Part shown: piece by piece, positions 1 to 9,093 of the stretch
How positions within the stretch are numbered: the first letter of the stretch is position 1
Layout of the letters: every line of letters starts with the position of its first letter
From: UBA6163 sp041753075
Lineage (GTDB): Bacteria > Planctomycetota > Planctomycetia > Pirellulales > Pirellulaceae
Direction: 5' to 3'
NCBI GenBank assembly: GCA_041753075.1
Contig: JBGSVE010000172.1
Coordinates: 1-13,934 of the forward strand
DNA: 13,934 nucleotides
Translations under genes and position numbers: made by a program
The notes under the pieces: generated by a model
Told to the model about the DNA's origin: nothing
Seen by the model: only the letters and a program-made list of their open reading frames with translations
The model's database searches: none

Positions 1-1
1 C

Positions 2-976
2 AGCCGCGCGGCAACGCGCCGCGTGCTTGTCGCCGGTCGCACGCTCGCCACATCACGACGCGAACCGTACTCGCGGGCAATGATGTCACTTTCGCGTGGC
101 ATTGCCGCACTGCTTCGTGGGCATTGGTCGTCATCGCGAAAGAGTAGTGACCAGGCGGTCGAACATCTGCAACATGAAAGTTGTCACGGTTACACGTGGG
201 AGTTGGCGACGGCGCGAACGTTTGCGTTTTGGTCGCTGCAGTACCAGGGCAATCTCGGTGAGCTGGCACGCCGCCAACCCGAAATGTTACGCCTCGCAAA
301 AGAATCCGATGACCTGTTTGCGATGCTCAATTTCGGAACGCAAGTCACCGCGCATTTGGAGCTTGCCAACGACAACCCCGAAGAATCATTGCGTCGACTC
401 GAAGAGGATCGCGCGCGATTATCCAGCGGCGGCTTCTTTATTCAACATCACAATCAGGTACTCGCCAAAACCTATTCGCTGCTTTATCAAGCCAAGCCAT
501 GTGACGCCATGGCCGCGATCGACGGCCAATGGAAAAACTACCGGCGTGAGTTTTTGTCATTGATCCAACAGGTTCGCGTTGACCATCGCCAGGTTTTCGT
601 GCGGGTTTTAATCGCACTGGCGGCATCCGAGCAAGGAGAGCAGCGAAGTAGATTGTTGAGCGATGCCCGCAAAGAAATTCATCGCTTGCGAAAAGAAAAA
701 GTAGGCTGGGCTAGTGCGCTGGCGATTGCCTTTGACGCCGGCTGCGATAACGTTGCGGGCGATTCAGAATTGGCCACTGAGAAACTAACTCAAGCGAGCG
801 TTTTGCTGTTTCGCGCGGACATGAAGTTGTTTGCGACCGCAGCGGAACATCATTTGGCAACGCTGCAAAACAACGATCCGACCAGAGTCAATGAACGCTG
901 GGTTACGCATTGCGTTCGCAACGGTCCGCGAATGGCCGAAATGTTGGTGCCCGGATTCACCGGCGCACCGACTTGA
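2..976 (+). CDS. C-terminal part of a large alpha-helical (TPR-like) protein, possibly a Ser/Thr kinase/ATPase regulator; 5' end outside window
   Basis: The frame is open from the left edge to a TGA at 974-976, so the gene starts upstream; the GTG at 23 is only the first internal start-like codon. The visible 325 or so residues are helical and rich in Ala, Leu, Arg and Glu. They contain degenerate repeat-like segments (around GNLGELARRQPEMLRLAKES and NPEESLRRLEEDRARL), with no membrane segment or signal peptide. The ending, NGPRMAEMLVPGF, resembles what I recall at the C-termini of planctomycete and myxobacterial proteins that join a Ser/Thr kinase domain, an AAA-type ATPase and TPR repeats. 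No kinase or ATPase motif lies inside the window, so that assignment is inference. It could be any TPR-type scaffold. Its last 20 bases overlap the end of the convergent methyltransferase gene. Confidence 0.6.
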   Translation, partial: SRAATRRVLVAGRTLATSRREPYSRAMMSLSRGIAALLRGHWSSSRKSSDQAVEHLQHESCHGYTWELATARTFAFWSLQYQGNLGELARRQPEMLRLAKESDDLFAMLNFGTQVTAHLELANDNPEESLRRLEEDRARLSSGGFFIQHHNQVLAKTYSLLYQAKPCDAMAAIDGQWKNYRREFLSLIQQVRVDHRQVFVRVLIALAASEQGEQRSRLLSDARKEIHRLRKEKVGWASALAIAFDAGCDNVAGDSELATEKLTQASVLLFRADMKLFATAAEHHLATLQNNDPTRVNERWVTHCVRNGPRMAEMLVPGFTGAPT

Positions 977-2090
977 GCTTGAAGTACGGCGGCAAGAAGC
1001 GGGCCAGGTGCTCGGCCGTGCCCGGCGGGGCGAAGGCGTCGGCGCGAGGTGGTTCAGAAAAATCGGTGATCGTAAATCCGGCGCTGCAAAGCGATCCGAT
1101 CAACGTGTCGAGGCTGTGCGCGAATTCCTGCGTTCCCCGCTCGCGTTGGGGCGAAGTCACACGTGACTCAACGCCCAGTGGCATTGCTTGGGATGCCGGC
1201 GTATTGATGACGTAACGATCGACGCCGTCGAACATAGCCAGCAGTGACGCCGGCTGCTTGTGCTGGACCACATAAATGCCGCCCCAGCGCAGCACGCGGG
1301 CAACTTCGCGATACATCGCACTGACATTGGCCAAGTAGCAAACGCTGACTGGTTGCAAAACGAAGTCGAAACTTGCGTTTGCCAGTCCACTCAGGTTCTC
1401 CGCAGTTTGGCAAACACAGCGGAGACTCAGTCCGCGCTTCGCCGCAACCTCGCGGTCGTGGTCGAGTTGTCGCTCGCTGATATCGACCACCGTGACCTCG
1501 GCACCGGCAAGGGCGTGCAGCGGTGCTTGGCGGCCGCCGCCGGCACCCAGGCAAAGCAATCGACATCCGACAAACCACTGGGCGGCAAGCCAGGGATCGA
1601 TCGCGGCAACGGCACTTTCGCGATCCGGTGGCAGGGACATCTCACCGGCAAATCGCGAGTCGCTGGCGAGTTCGTCCCAGGCCAATTGATTGCTGGATGT
1701 AGCGTCAGAATGAGTTGGTTCGGGCATCGCCCATCGTTTCATTTGCGCGACAAGCTCGGCAATAGTGTGGTCGGTTGTAGTGCCGCTTAAGTAGCGGCGC
1801 ATTGCATCAATCGGGCTGCAGATTACCGTACCGATCATCAATCGTGGTGCCGCCGGTTCGTGCAATCCAATCCAGTTTGCCGCCAGCGAATTCACCGCCC
1901 ATTGACCGAGCCATGCACCGTAACAAGCGGCAATCATTTCGCGATCGACGCCCAACTCATCACGCTCGCGTCGCAAGATCGATTCGGCAAGCGTAATGTC
2001 GTCGTGGCCGAGCGTTTGGTGATGCGATATCAGCGCGTGAGCGATTGCTCCGGCGGCGAGTTCGCGAAGAGATTGCAGCGCCGCGTCCAC
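957..2090 (-). CDS. Class I SAM-dependent methyltransferase, substrate unknown
   Basis: A 377-residue soluble protein. The C-terminal half carries a Rossmann-type methyltransferase fold (Methyltransf_11/25-like). Motif I is RLLCLGAGGGRQ at about residues 177-188. The acidic residue closing strand 2 is Asp203 in VTVVDIS. A motif IV-like strand FDFVLQPVSV lies at 241-250, followed by AMYREVARVLRWGGIYVV at about 258-275. The first 150 or so residues are helical and not recognised; they may set substrate specificity. The start is GTG at 2090: an in-frame TAA lies 9 bases upstream, and malQ ends one base before the start, so translation is probably coupled. It is the last gene of the dus-malQ-methyltransferase group. 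The substrate cannot be deduced; a role in glycan metabolism would be only a guess from the neighbour. Confidence 0.8.
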   Translation of the reverse strand: MDAALQSLRELAAGAIAHALISHHQTLGHDDITLAESILRRERDELGVDREMIAACYGAWLGQWAVNSLAANWIGLHEPAAPRLMIGTVICSPIDAMRRYLSGTTTDHTIAELVAQMKRWAMPEPTHSDATSSNQLAWDELASDSRFAGEMSLPPDRESAVAAIDPWLAAQWFVGCRLLCLGAGGGRQAPLHALAGAEVTVVDISERQLDHDREVAAKRGLSLRCVCQTAENLSGLANASFDFVLQPVSVCYLANVSAMYREVARVLRWGGIYVVQHKQPASLLAMFDGVDRYVINTPASQAMPLGVESRVTSPQRERGTQEFAHSLDTLIGSLCSAGFTITDFSEPPRADAFAPPGTAEHLARFLPPYFKLKSVRR

Positions 2091-2091
2091 G

Positions 2092-3666
2092 TTACTCGCT
2101 TACGATGGCCGAACCGCGATCACACTGAATCGTCAATTCGCGTAATTCATCCCACGGTGCTGCTTCCATTTGAGCGGGCGTGCAACGCCAGGCCCAATTG
2201 CCATCGGCAACGCCAGGCAGATTCATTCGGGCATCGCCACCCAGGCCAAGCAGATCCTGCATTGGTGCGATCGTCACCGCAGCGGCGGAAGCCCACGCCA
2301 TCTCGACCATCCGCTTGGCAACTTCGCTCTCCGAATCCGCCGGCTCGGATTGCAGATGCGCCCAGAACGAATCACGATGCGCTGGATTAAGCGTGCGATA
2401 CCAACCCAACGTCGTGTCGTTGTCGTGAGTGCCGGTGTAAACGACCATGTTCTCGACACTGTGCTGGGGCAAGAACGCGTTGGTCGGATCGCCATCAAAG
2501 GCGAACTGCAAAACGCCCATTTTCGGAAACGAAAAATCAGCAAGCAGTTGACGCACGTCGTCGGTGATGGTGCCAAGGTCTTCAGCGACGAACGGCAACC
2601 CGCCCATCGCGGATTTGACCTTCATGAAAAAGTCGGCGCGCGGTCCGTCGACCCATTGGCCTGTTTCGGCGGTCGGTGCACCAGCGGGAATGTTCCACGC
2701 CGCGCAGAACCCACGAAAATGGTCCAGCCGCACCAGATCGTGTTGTTGCATCAATGAATTGAGTCGATCAATCCACCACGAGTAACCTTGTTCGCGATGT
2801 GCCGACCATTGGTAAGCCGGGTTGCCCCAAAGTTGGCCCGTTGCGCTGAAATAGTCCGGTGGCACACCGGCGACGAACTGGGGACGCAAGTCGGCATCGA
2901 GTTTGAACAGTTGCGGGTTGGCCCACACGTCCGACGAATCAGCCGAAACGAAAATCGGCAGGTCACCAAACAGCTTGACATCACGCTGGGCCGCATACGA
3001 CTTCACTCGCGCCAATTGGTCAAACACCAAGAACTGCTCGAACTTGACTCGCGCGATCTCATCGGCCAACTCGACCTCGGCCTGCTGCAACGCCGCGACG
3101 TCACGGTGACGATATTCCTCTGGCCAATCGACATAACCACAACCTCCGAACTTGCCTTTCAATGCCACGAACATCGCGAAGTCGTCAAGCCAACGTTTCT
3201 GGCGAATGCAGAACGACGCCATGTCCCGCGTGAGCATGTCGCGAACGCCGCCACGATTGTTGCGATAGTTCACATAAGCCAAACCCAACAAATGTTCTTT
3301 CCATGGGATCACGCGATCGAAATCAACATGGTCGGCAGGAAATTCTTCCTCGACGACGCATTCTTGATCGCTGAGCAAACCAATCGACACGAGTACTTCC
3401 GGGCTAATCAACAGCGGGTTGGACGCGAACGTCGACAGCGGCATGTACGGCGAGTTGCCCATGTCGGGCGGACCGATCGGCAAGATCTGCCACCAACTTT
3501 GTCCGGCAGCGGCCAAATGGTCGATCCACGCAAACGCTTCGGGACCAAAGCTGCCGACGCCATGGACCGACGGCAGCGAAGTGACGTGCATCAACAAACC
3601 CGCGGCGCGATACCCAGGTGGGAAGACACATGACTTGACCGCTTCCCGAATTTCAGTTTGAACCAA
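2092..3666 (-). CDS. malQ: 4-alpha-glucanotransferase (amylomaltase, GH77)
   Basis: MalQ transfers alpha-1,4-glucan segments between maltodextrins in the cytoplasm, disproportionating them during glycogen/maltodextrin metabolism. The 524 residues match the usual length of bacterial amylomaltases. Family signatures run in order: RAAGLLMHVTSLPS (20-33), GQSWWQILPIGPP (55-67) with NSPYMPLSTFASNP (71-84), the substrate-loop region GVPPDYFSATGQLWGNPAY (267-285), VRLDHFRGF with nucleophile Asp315, PFVAEDLG with acid/base Glu362, and GTHDNDTTLGW with the third carboxylate Asp415. All three catalytic acids are present. The start is TTG at 3666, since no ATG precedes the conserved N-terminus and an in-frame TAA lies about 30 bases upstream. 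A purine-rich GCGAGAG lies a few bases before it. It follows the dihydrouridine synthase gene by 16 bp and precedes the methyltransferase by 1 bp. Confidence 0.95.
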   Translation of the reverse strand: MVQTEIREAVKSCVFPPGYRAAGLLMHVTSLPSVHGVGSFGPEAFAWIDHLAAAGQSWWQILPIGPPDMGNSPYMPLSTFASNPLLISPEVLVSIGLLSDQECVVEEEFPADHVDFDRVIPWKEHLLGLAYVNYRNNRGGVRDMLTRDMASFCIRQKRWLDDFAMFVALKGKFGGCGYVDWPEEYRHRDVAALQQAEVELADEIARVKFEQFLVFDQLARVKSYAAQRDVKLFGDLPIFVSADSSDVWANPQLFKLDADLRPQFVAGVPPDYFSATGQLWGNPAYQWSAHREQGYSWWIDRLNSLMQQHDLVRLDHFRGFCAAWNIPAGAPTAETGQWVDGPRADFFMKVKSAMGGLPFVAEDLGTITDDVRQLLADFSFPKMGVLQFAFDGDPTNAFLPQHSVENMVVYTGTHDNDTTLGWYRTLNPAHRDSFWAHLQSEPADSESEVAKRMVEMAWASAAAVTIAPMQDLLGLGGDARMNLPGVADGNWAWRCTPAQMEAAPWDELRELTIQCDRGSAIVSE

Positions 3667-3682
3667 AGCTGACTCTCGCTCG

Positions 3683-4864
3683 TTACAATGTTGTTACAAC
3701 CGGCAACTCATTGACCGGAAAATATCGATTGACAACGTCCATGAATTCCGCCGGTGTGCTGACTCCGGCGACGTGGGTGCGAAAGTATCGGGCACCGGGT
3801 TTGCCTTGGGCATAACAACAGGCGAACTTTCGCATCAGCATGGTTCCCTTGTCCACGCCAAACCGATCGATGACCAATTGATAATGCTTCAGCATGCAGT
3901 CGCGCTGGGACTGGAGGTCCGGATCGGGCGGCACGTCGTCGCCCCGCAGTGCCGCAGCCGCCTGCGAAAACAACCATGGCCGCCCCAGCGACGCTCGCGC
4001 AATCATCACACCATCAACATCATAGGTCCGAAAAGCTGCCACGACCTTTTCAGGTGAATCAAGATCGCCATTTCCGATCAACGGAATTTGTCGCAGGTGT
4101 TGTTTGATTTCCGAAATGCGGTCCCAGTCGGCGTTGCCACGGAAAAAATCCTGCGCCGTGCGTCCGTGAACGGTCAACGCCGCCGCCCCCGCTTCCTCGA
4201 CAACGCGGGCAATTTCGTTGCAATTGATTGCGTCGCGGGAGCAACCCAAACGAATTTTGGCCGTCACCGGCGTCGGACTGCAAGCCGCAACCAGCCGCGA
4301 AATGATCGCGTGCATGCGGTTGGGTTCGCGCAGCAAATAACTGCCGCTATGCGCCTTTTCGGTGACCTGTTTAACCGGACAACCGAAATTGATGTCTACG
4401 ACGCTGACCCGGTACTCTTCAGCTAACCGTTTGCCGACTTTGGCCATCGTCTCGGGATCGTTGTCCCAAATCTGGACCGCCAGCGGCCGCGCTTCATCGG
4501 CCACGCCCCACAATCGATCGGGATGCTCGGCTTCGTGTTCGTCAAGCCAAACGAAACCGCGGGCGTTGACCATTTCGGTCGCCAACAAACCTGCGCCACC
4601 ATACTGGCGAACGATTTCGCGAAACGCGGCGTTAGTAAAACCCGCCATCGGGGCCTGCAAAATCGGCGGATCGACGACGAGCGAACCAATTTTCAGCGGC
4701 GGCGGTGGAAACGGACGCGACACGGGCAAGGCAACCTGCGGACAGAGATCATAAACGACCGAATGCTTCGTCAAACTCTCACTGGAGGCTTGCAGAAATG
4801 TTCGACGACGCTCCGCCGTCGTATTTGATACGATGGCGGAGCGTCGTCGAACGCTTTTGAGCAT
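3683..4864 (-). CDS. dusB: tRNA-dihydrouridine synthase (DusB-like)
   Basis: FMN-dependent enzyme that reduces specific uridines in tRNA to dihydrouridine. With the start at 4864 the numbering shows PILQAPMAGFTNAAFREI (68-84, FMN-binding start of the TIM barrel), VVDINFGCPVKQV with catalytic Cys162, LTVHGRTAQDFFRGNADW (230-247), IGNGDL (263-268) and MIARASLGRPWLF (287-299). These are hallmarks of the DusB group. The core is complete. The first 55 or so residues are not conserved, and residues 5-22 are encoded by the 24-bp-arm palindrome at 4800-4852, so the ATG at 4864 is doubtful. In-frame alternatives are TTG 4774 (preceded by GTGAGAG), TTG 4729 (preceded by GCAGG) and GTG 4723. The pump gene stops 6 bp before 4864. 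malQ follows 16 bp downstream. Family assignment is firm; the DusB subtype is likely. Confidence 0.92.
   Translation of the reverse strand: MLKSVRRRSAIVSNTTAERRRTFLQASSESLTKHSVVYDLCPQVALPVSRPFPPPPLKIGSLVVDPPILQAPMAGFTNAAFREIVRQYGGAGLLATEMVNARGFVWLDEHEAEHPDRLWGVADEARPLAVQIWDNDPETMAKVGKRLAEEYRVSVVDINFGCPVKQVTEKAHSGSYLLREPNRMHAIISRLVAACSPTPVTAKIRLGCSRDAINCNEIARVVEEAGAAALTVHGRTAQDFFRGNADWDRISEIKQHLRQIPLIGNGDLDSPEKVVAAFRTYDVDGVMIARASLGRPWLFSQAAAALRGDDVPPDPDLQSQRDCMLKHYQLVIDRFGVDKGTMLMRKFACCYAQGKPGARYFRTHVAGVSTPAEFMDVVNRYFPVNELPVVTTL
4800..4852. repeat. Near-perfect palindromic hairpin repeat, copy 1
   Basis: The arms 4801-4824 and 4828-4851 pair at 23 of 24 positions around a 3-base loop. The one exception is 4818/4834, which is a G-U wobble in plus-strand RNA. 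The pair 4800/4852 extends the stem to 25. The core acgacgctccgccgtcgt is shared exactly with the copy at 9573-9628. The element lies between the pump stop codon and the conserved part of the dihydrouridine synthase. No clear run of T follows it on the minus strand, so it is not a textbook intrinsic terminator, although it could still attenuate transcription or stabilise the upstream mRNA. Confidence 0.85.
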
Positions 4865-4870
4865 AATGGA

Positions 4871-7800
4871 TCAAGCCAGAACCAGCACTGGGTCAATTTT
4901 TGCGGGCGAATCCTCGACCTCAACTTCAGCTTGATGCACCGCAGCCAACAATTGGTAAAGCGCCGGCACCACGAACAACGTGAACAACGTCCCAATCAAC
5001 ATTCCGGCGACCAGCACGATACCGATGCTGTTACGCGCCTCGGCACCCGGCCCAGTGACCAACACCAGCGGAAAGTGCCCCAGGACAGTCGCGGCGCTGG
5101 TCATCAAAACGGGTCGCAAACGAGTTTGCGAAGCTTCGATGATCGCCTCGTACTTGCTGCGGCCCTGCTCCTGCAGCGTATTGGCAAACTCGACAATCAG
5201 AATCCCGTTCTTGGCCACCAATCCGACCAGCGTGATCAAACCAACCTGCGAATAGATGTTGATCGTCGTCAAGTCGAGAAACGTCAATGACAACGCGCCC
5301 GAAATCGCCAACGGTACTGATCCAAACAGCACAATCAACGGGTCACGGAAGCTGCGGAACTGTGCCGACAGGACCAAATAAATCAACACCAGCGCGAACC
5401 CCAGCGTCACCGCCAACGCGGAACCTTCCTGGCGAATCTGTCGCGACTCCCCACCATAATCAATCACGGCGGATTGGCCGAGCACATCCTGCGCGATCCC
5501 CTCGAGCGTGGTCAAGCCTTGGTCCTTGGTCACTCCGGGAAACACGCCCGCGAAGATTCGCAGCGAACTTTGTTGTTGAAATCGTTGCAGCGATCGCGGC
5601 GCGGTCGCCGGTTCGATCGAAGCAAACGTCGACACCGGAATCAACTCGCCGCTGGGCCCACGAATTTTCAAATCCATCAGCGCCGACGCGGATTGACGCT
5701 CGTCTTCGGCCAACTGCGGAATGACTTGATAACTGCGATTGAAATAATTGAACCGGTTCGCGTAGCCACCACCAAGCAGCACGCCGAGCTCTTGGCCAAT
5801 CGCGGCCAAGTCGAGGCCCATGTCAGCGATCTGTTGGCGATCGATGACAACGCGAGCTTGTGGCAAGTCGAGTTTCAGATCGGTATCAACAAACATAAAT
5901 TGACCTTCCTGCTGTGCCCGTTGCACAATCTGGCTGGCCAGCGTGGCCAATTGCTCCACCGGTTGGTCGCTCTTGATAACCAGCTCGACATCGTATTGCC
6001 CCGCACCAGGCAATGGCGGAATCAACACAGGAAACGCGCGCACACCGGGCACCTGTGAAACCAATCCAAAGACTTCGCCTTGCAACTCGGTGGTGCTGCG
6101 GTCGCGGTCTTTGAAATCCTTTGTGATCATCCCACCAAAGCCGCCGTTGGAGGTGACCAAGGCCCACAGGTATTTAGTCTCGGGCATTTGCTGCAACGAC
6201 TTCGCCAATTCGCTTGCCCACCGCGACGTCGACTTCAGCGTTGCATCGGGAGCGGCTTCGAGCATCACCGCAATCGCGCTCTGGTCCTCGACCGGAGCCA
6301 ACTCTTTGCCCGACATCATATACAATGGAGCGGCCGCGAGCGCGATCAGCATGGTGCAAAACGCAATCGACCACCGCATCGCAATCGCACCACCAAGCAA
6401 CACCGTATAACCACGGCGCACGGTCTCGAATCGTCGATTGACCCACCGCGTCAAAAACCCTTCTTCGCCCGATGGATTGAGCAGTATCGCGCTCATCACC
6501 GGCGACAAAGTAATCGCCACAAACCCGGACACGATCACGGCGGCGGCCAGCGTAAAGGCAAACTCGCGAAACAGCATCCCGGTCAGTCCGCCTTGAAAGC
6601 CGATCGGTGCGTAGACGGCGGCCAGCGTGATTGTCATCGCAATGATCGGACCAACCAATTCGCGCGCACCGACCAGCGCCGCCTGCGTTCGCGTATTGCC
6701 CATTTGCACGTGCCGTTGGATGTTCTCGACGACAACAATCGCATCATCGACCACCAGCCCCACCGCCAAGACGATCGCCAGCAGCGTGAGCAGATTCAAC
6801 GAAAACCCCATCACCAGCATCACCGCGACGGCACCGATCAACGACACCGGCATCGCGACCAACGGCACCAATGCCGTGCGCGCCGAGCCGAGAAACAAGA
6901 ACACCACGATCGCCACGATCGCGATCGTTTCCATCAACGTTTTGGAGATCTCGCGAATCGCATCGCGCATGAATTTGGTGGCGTCCCAAGCCAACTCCAT
7001 TTCAACATGCTTGGGGATGGTTGACTGCAGCGATTGCATTGCCTTGCGCAAATTCGTCGCCACTTCGATTTCGTTGCTGCCGGGCAACGGCCAAACCGAC
7101 AGGTAGACGGCTTCCTTGCCTTCGTACATCGCCACCATTTGCGGCTCTTCGGCTCCCAATTCAACGCGAGCAACATCGCGCAACCGAATCGTCGCACCGT
7201 CGCGCTGCGAGACAATCAACTCCTCGAATTCTTCGATGCTGCGCAGGTCCGTATTAGTCAACAAATCGACTTGCACCGTGTCGTTCTTGACGCGACCGAT
7301 TGCCGCCAAGAAATTGTTTCGCCGCAGCGCCGCGTAGACATCGCCCGGCGTCAAATTGAGCGCCGACAATTGTTGTGGCGAAATCCAAACGCGCATCGCT
7401 GGCATTTGTCCCGCTTCAATGCCGACGCGCTGAACTCCGGACAATGTTGAAAGTTGTGGTTGGATGTTTCGCGTTAACCAATCGGTCATTTGCGATATAT
7501 CAAACTCGTCCGACGTGAAGCTGAGATAAAACGATGCGTAAGGCCGATCGGCGCGCTGCAGTTCAATCACCGGCGGTTCGGCTTCATCGGGTAACTCGCG
7601 CCGCACCTGTTGCAATCGTGCGCTGACTTCGGCGAGCGCCTGGGTGCTGTCGTGATTGAGCTTCAAGCGGATCGTGACCGTACTCAGACCCGATGTGCTG
7701 CTGGATTCGATGTAATCAACACCAGCGATTGCCGAAACCGCGCGCTCGATCGGCGTCGTCAAGAATCCGCGAATCGTCTCGGCGCTGGCACCGATGTAGA

Positions 7801-7951
7801 GTGTGTTGATCAAGATCGACGTGCTTTCCAGCTTGGGATATTGCTGGATTGGCAACAGCGTGATCGAGCGCAGGCCGACGAGCACGATGACCAGGTTCAC
7901 GACCACGGCCAAAACCGGATGCTTGATAAAAATGTCGGTGATCGAGCGCAC
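4871..7951 (-). CDS. RND (HAE1-type) efflux pump, inner-membrane proton antiporter
   Basis: Inner-membrane component of a tripartite exporter, related to AcrB/MexB, driven by proton influx. The 1026 residues match the family. TM1 lies at about 11-32. The first periplasmic loop follows, then TM2-6 at about 340-485 with the proton-relay acids Asp402 and Asp403 in VGLVVDDAIVVVEN. A second periplasmic loop is at about 545-845. TM8-12 follow, with Lys914 in LVGLVAKNGILIVEF (the AcrB Lys940 position) and Arg946 in RLRPVLMTS. All charged proton-pathway residues are present, so the pump should be functional. The start is GTG at 7951, 8 bp after the adaptor stop, consistent with one operon. A CusA-like metal pump would show Met-rich clusters, which I do not see. 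Substrate range is not predictable; drugs, solvents or bile-like compounds are all possible. Confidence 0.94.
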   Translation of the reverse strand: MRSITDIFIKHPVLAVVVNLVIVLVGLRSITLLPIQQYPKLESTSILINTLYIGASAETIRGFLTTPIERAVSAIAGVDYIESSSTSGLSTVTIRLKLNHDSTQALAEVSARLQQVRRELPDEAEPPVIELQRADRPYASFYLSFTSDEFDISQMTDWLTRNIQPQLSTLSGVQRVGIEAGQMPAMRVWISPQQLSALNLTPGDVYAALRRNNFLAAIGRVKNDTVQVDLLTNTDLRSIEEFEELIVSQRDGATIRLRDVARVELGAEEPQMVAMYEGKEAVYLSVWPLPGSNEIEVATNLRKAMQSLQSTIPKHVEMELAWDATKFMRDAIREISKTLMETIAIVAIVVFLFLGSARTALVPLVAMPVSLIGAVAVMLVMGFSLNLLTLLAIVLAVGLVVDDAIVVVENIQRHVQMGNTRTQAALVGARELVGPIIAMTITLAAVYAPIGFQGGLTGMLFREFAFTLAAAVIVSGFVAITLSPVMSAILLNPSGEEGFLTRWVNRRFETVRRGYTVLLGGAIAMRWSIAFCTMLIALAAAPLYMMSGKELAPVEDQSAIAVMLEAAPDATLKSTSRWASELAKSLQQMPETKYLWALVTSNGGFGGMITKDFKDRDRSTTELQGEVFGLVSQVPGVRAFPVLIPPLPGAGQYDVELVIKSDQPVEQLATLASQIVQRAQQEGQFMFVDTDLKLDLPQARVVIDRQQIADMGLDLAAIGQELGVLLGGGYANRFNYFNRSYQVIPQLAEDERQSASALMDLKIRGPSGELIPVSTFASIEPATAPRSLQRFQQQSSLRIFAGVFPGVTKDQGLTTLEGIAQDVLGQSAVIDYGGESRQIRQEGSALAVTLGFALVLIYLVLSAQFRSFRDPLIVLFGSVPLAISGALSLTFLDLTTINIYSQVGLITLVGLVAKNGILIVEFANTLQEQGRSKYEAIIEASQTRLRPVLMTSAATVLGHFPLVLVTGPGAEARNSIGIVLVAGMLIGTLFTLFVVPALYQLLAAVHQAEVEVEDSPAKIDPVLVLA

Positions 7952-7959
7952 GGGGTTGC

Positions 7960-9093
7960 CTATTGAGGAGCGGGGTTGGGCGTGGTGGCAACTTGCGACG
8001 CCGGCGGTTGCGGTACTGCGACCAACACGCCTTCGCGCAACTTGAATGAGCCATCGACAATGACTTGGTCACCAGCCTGAAGTCCCTGGTAAACAATCAC
8101 CGCGCCGTCAACGGTTTGCCCCGGCGTGACGCGGGCAACCGTCGCGCGCATGCCGCCACTTTGGTCCGGCTTGGCCAAGTACACAAACGCACCGGTTGGC
8201 GAGCGACGCAGTGCCTCGGCGGGGATCGCGATCCCATTGAGCTCTTTGCCGTATTGGACTTCGACCTTGACCGAATCGTTCGGTTGCAAGAACGCCGGCG
8301 GTTGGTCAAGCTTGGCCCGCGCCATCAGGTTACGAGTCATGCGATCGGATTGCGAATCGATCGCAACCACGGTGGCTTCAAGCGGCAGCGGCTCAACCAA
8401 CAACTTCACCGCTTGACCCACATCGACCGAATCCGCGACTGCTTGCGGCATCATGAAATCGATGTGGATATAGTCATCGATCCCTTGCAGCGTCGTGATC
8501 TGGGTGCCCTCGCTGAGGAATTGGCCCACGTGCGTATCAACCAGTCCTGCCTTGGCGCGAAACGGTGCGACAAGCGTTTTCTTGGCGATGATCGCGGTCA
8601 ATCGAGCGATGTCGGCATCCGACTGGGTCATGTCCGCTTCGGCTTGGTCAATTTCGTTACCGCTCGATGCGTTCGCCTTGGCAACTAACCGCGTTCGCTC
8701 GAGCATCGAGCGGGCCATTCGTTGGTGCGCCTTGGCTGATTGCAATTGTGCTTCTTCGACGCTGCGGTCCAGAACAACCAACGTTTGGCCTTGTTCGACA
8801 ACGCCGCCGGCCCGCATCGGAACGTCAACGACTTGGCCGGCGATCTCGTTGCGCAGCGTGATCGACCGGGGTGCATGGACCGTGCCGATGGCGGTAACTC
8901 GCGGGCTAAATGAAACAGCCACCGCGGCTTGGATCGAAACCGCCTCGGGCATTTCCGGTGGCGGGCCTTGTTGGCTGGCCACCATGATCGATCGATATTT
9001 GTAAAAAGCCAGGCCACCGCCGATGCCAAGCACGGCGGCGATCAGGACGCACGAACCAATGACCACGCCGAGCGTTCGTCGATTGCCAATCAA
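7960..9093 (-). CDS. Efflux RND transporter periplasmic adaptor (membrane fusion protein)
   Basis: HlyD/AcrA-type adaptor linking the RND pump to an outer-membrane channel. The 377 residues show an uncleaved N-terminal anchor (about 8-31, VVIGSCVLIAAVLGIGGG, with no lipobox). A first lipoyl-like half follows (SITLRNEIAGQVVDVPMRAGG with GQTLVVLDRS, about 77-112), then a short helical hairpin (about 113-160). The second lipoyl half contains LVAPFRAKAGLVDTHVGQFL (about 172-191). A beta-barrel follows (about 205-290), and the membrane-proximal domain includes NGIAIPAEAL and QAGDQVIVDGSFKLREG. The start is TTG at 9093: the minus strand has AGGAA at 9105-9101, 7 bases upstream, and no better start is available. 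It is the first gene of the adaptor-pump operon. The C-terminus is Pro/Ala-rich and probably disordered. Confidence 0.92.
   Translation of the reverse strand: MIGNRRTLGVVIGSCVLIAAVLGIGGGLAFYKYRSIMVASQQGPPPEMPEAVSIQAAVAVSFSPRVTAIGTVHAPRSITLRNEIAGQVVDVPMRAGGVVEQGQTLVVLDRSVEEAQLQSAKAHQRMARSMLERTRLVAKANASSGNEIDQAEADMTQSDADIARLTAIIAKKTLVAPFRAKAGLVDTHVGQFLSEGTQITTLQGIDDYIHIDFMMPQAVADSVDVGQAVKLLVEPLPLEATVVAIDSQSDRMTRNLMARAKLDQPPAFLQPNDSVKVEVQYGKELNGIAIPAEALRRSPTGAFVYLAKPDQSGGMRATVARVTPGQTVDGAVIVYQGLQAGDQVIVDGSFKLREGVLVAVPQPPASQVATTPNPAPQ

Noticed and set aside
2788..3633. Plus-strand open frame of 281 codons opposite malQ
   Set aside because: It is a shadow of the malQ frame; all conserved GH77 motifs and catalytic acids are on the minus strand.
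6080..7024. Plus-strand open frame of 314 codons, very rich in His, Arg and Gln
   Set aside because: It is antisense to the RND pump. Its odd composition results from reading hydrophobic codons on the opposite strand.
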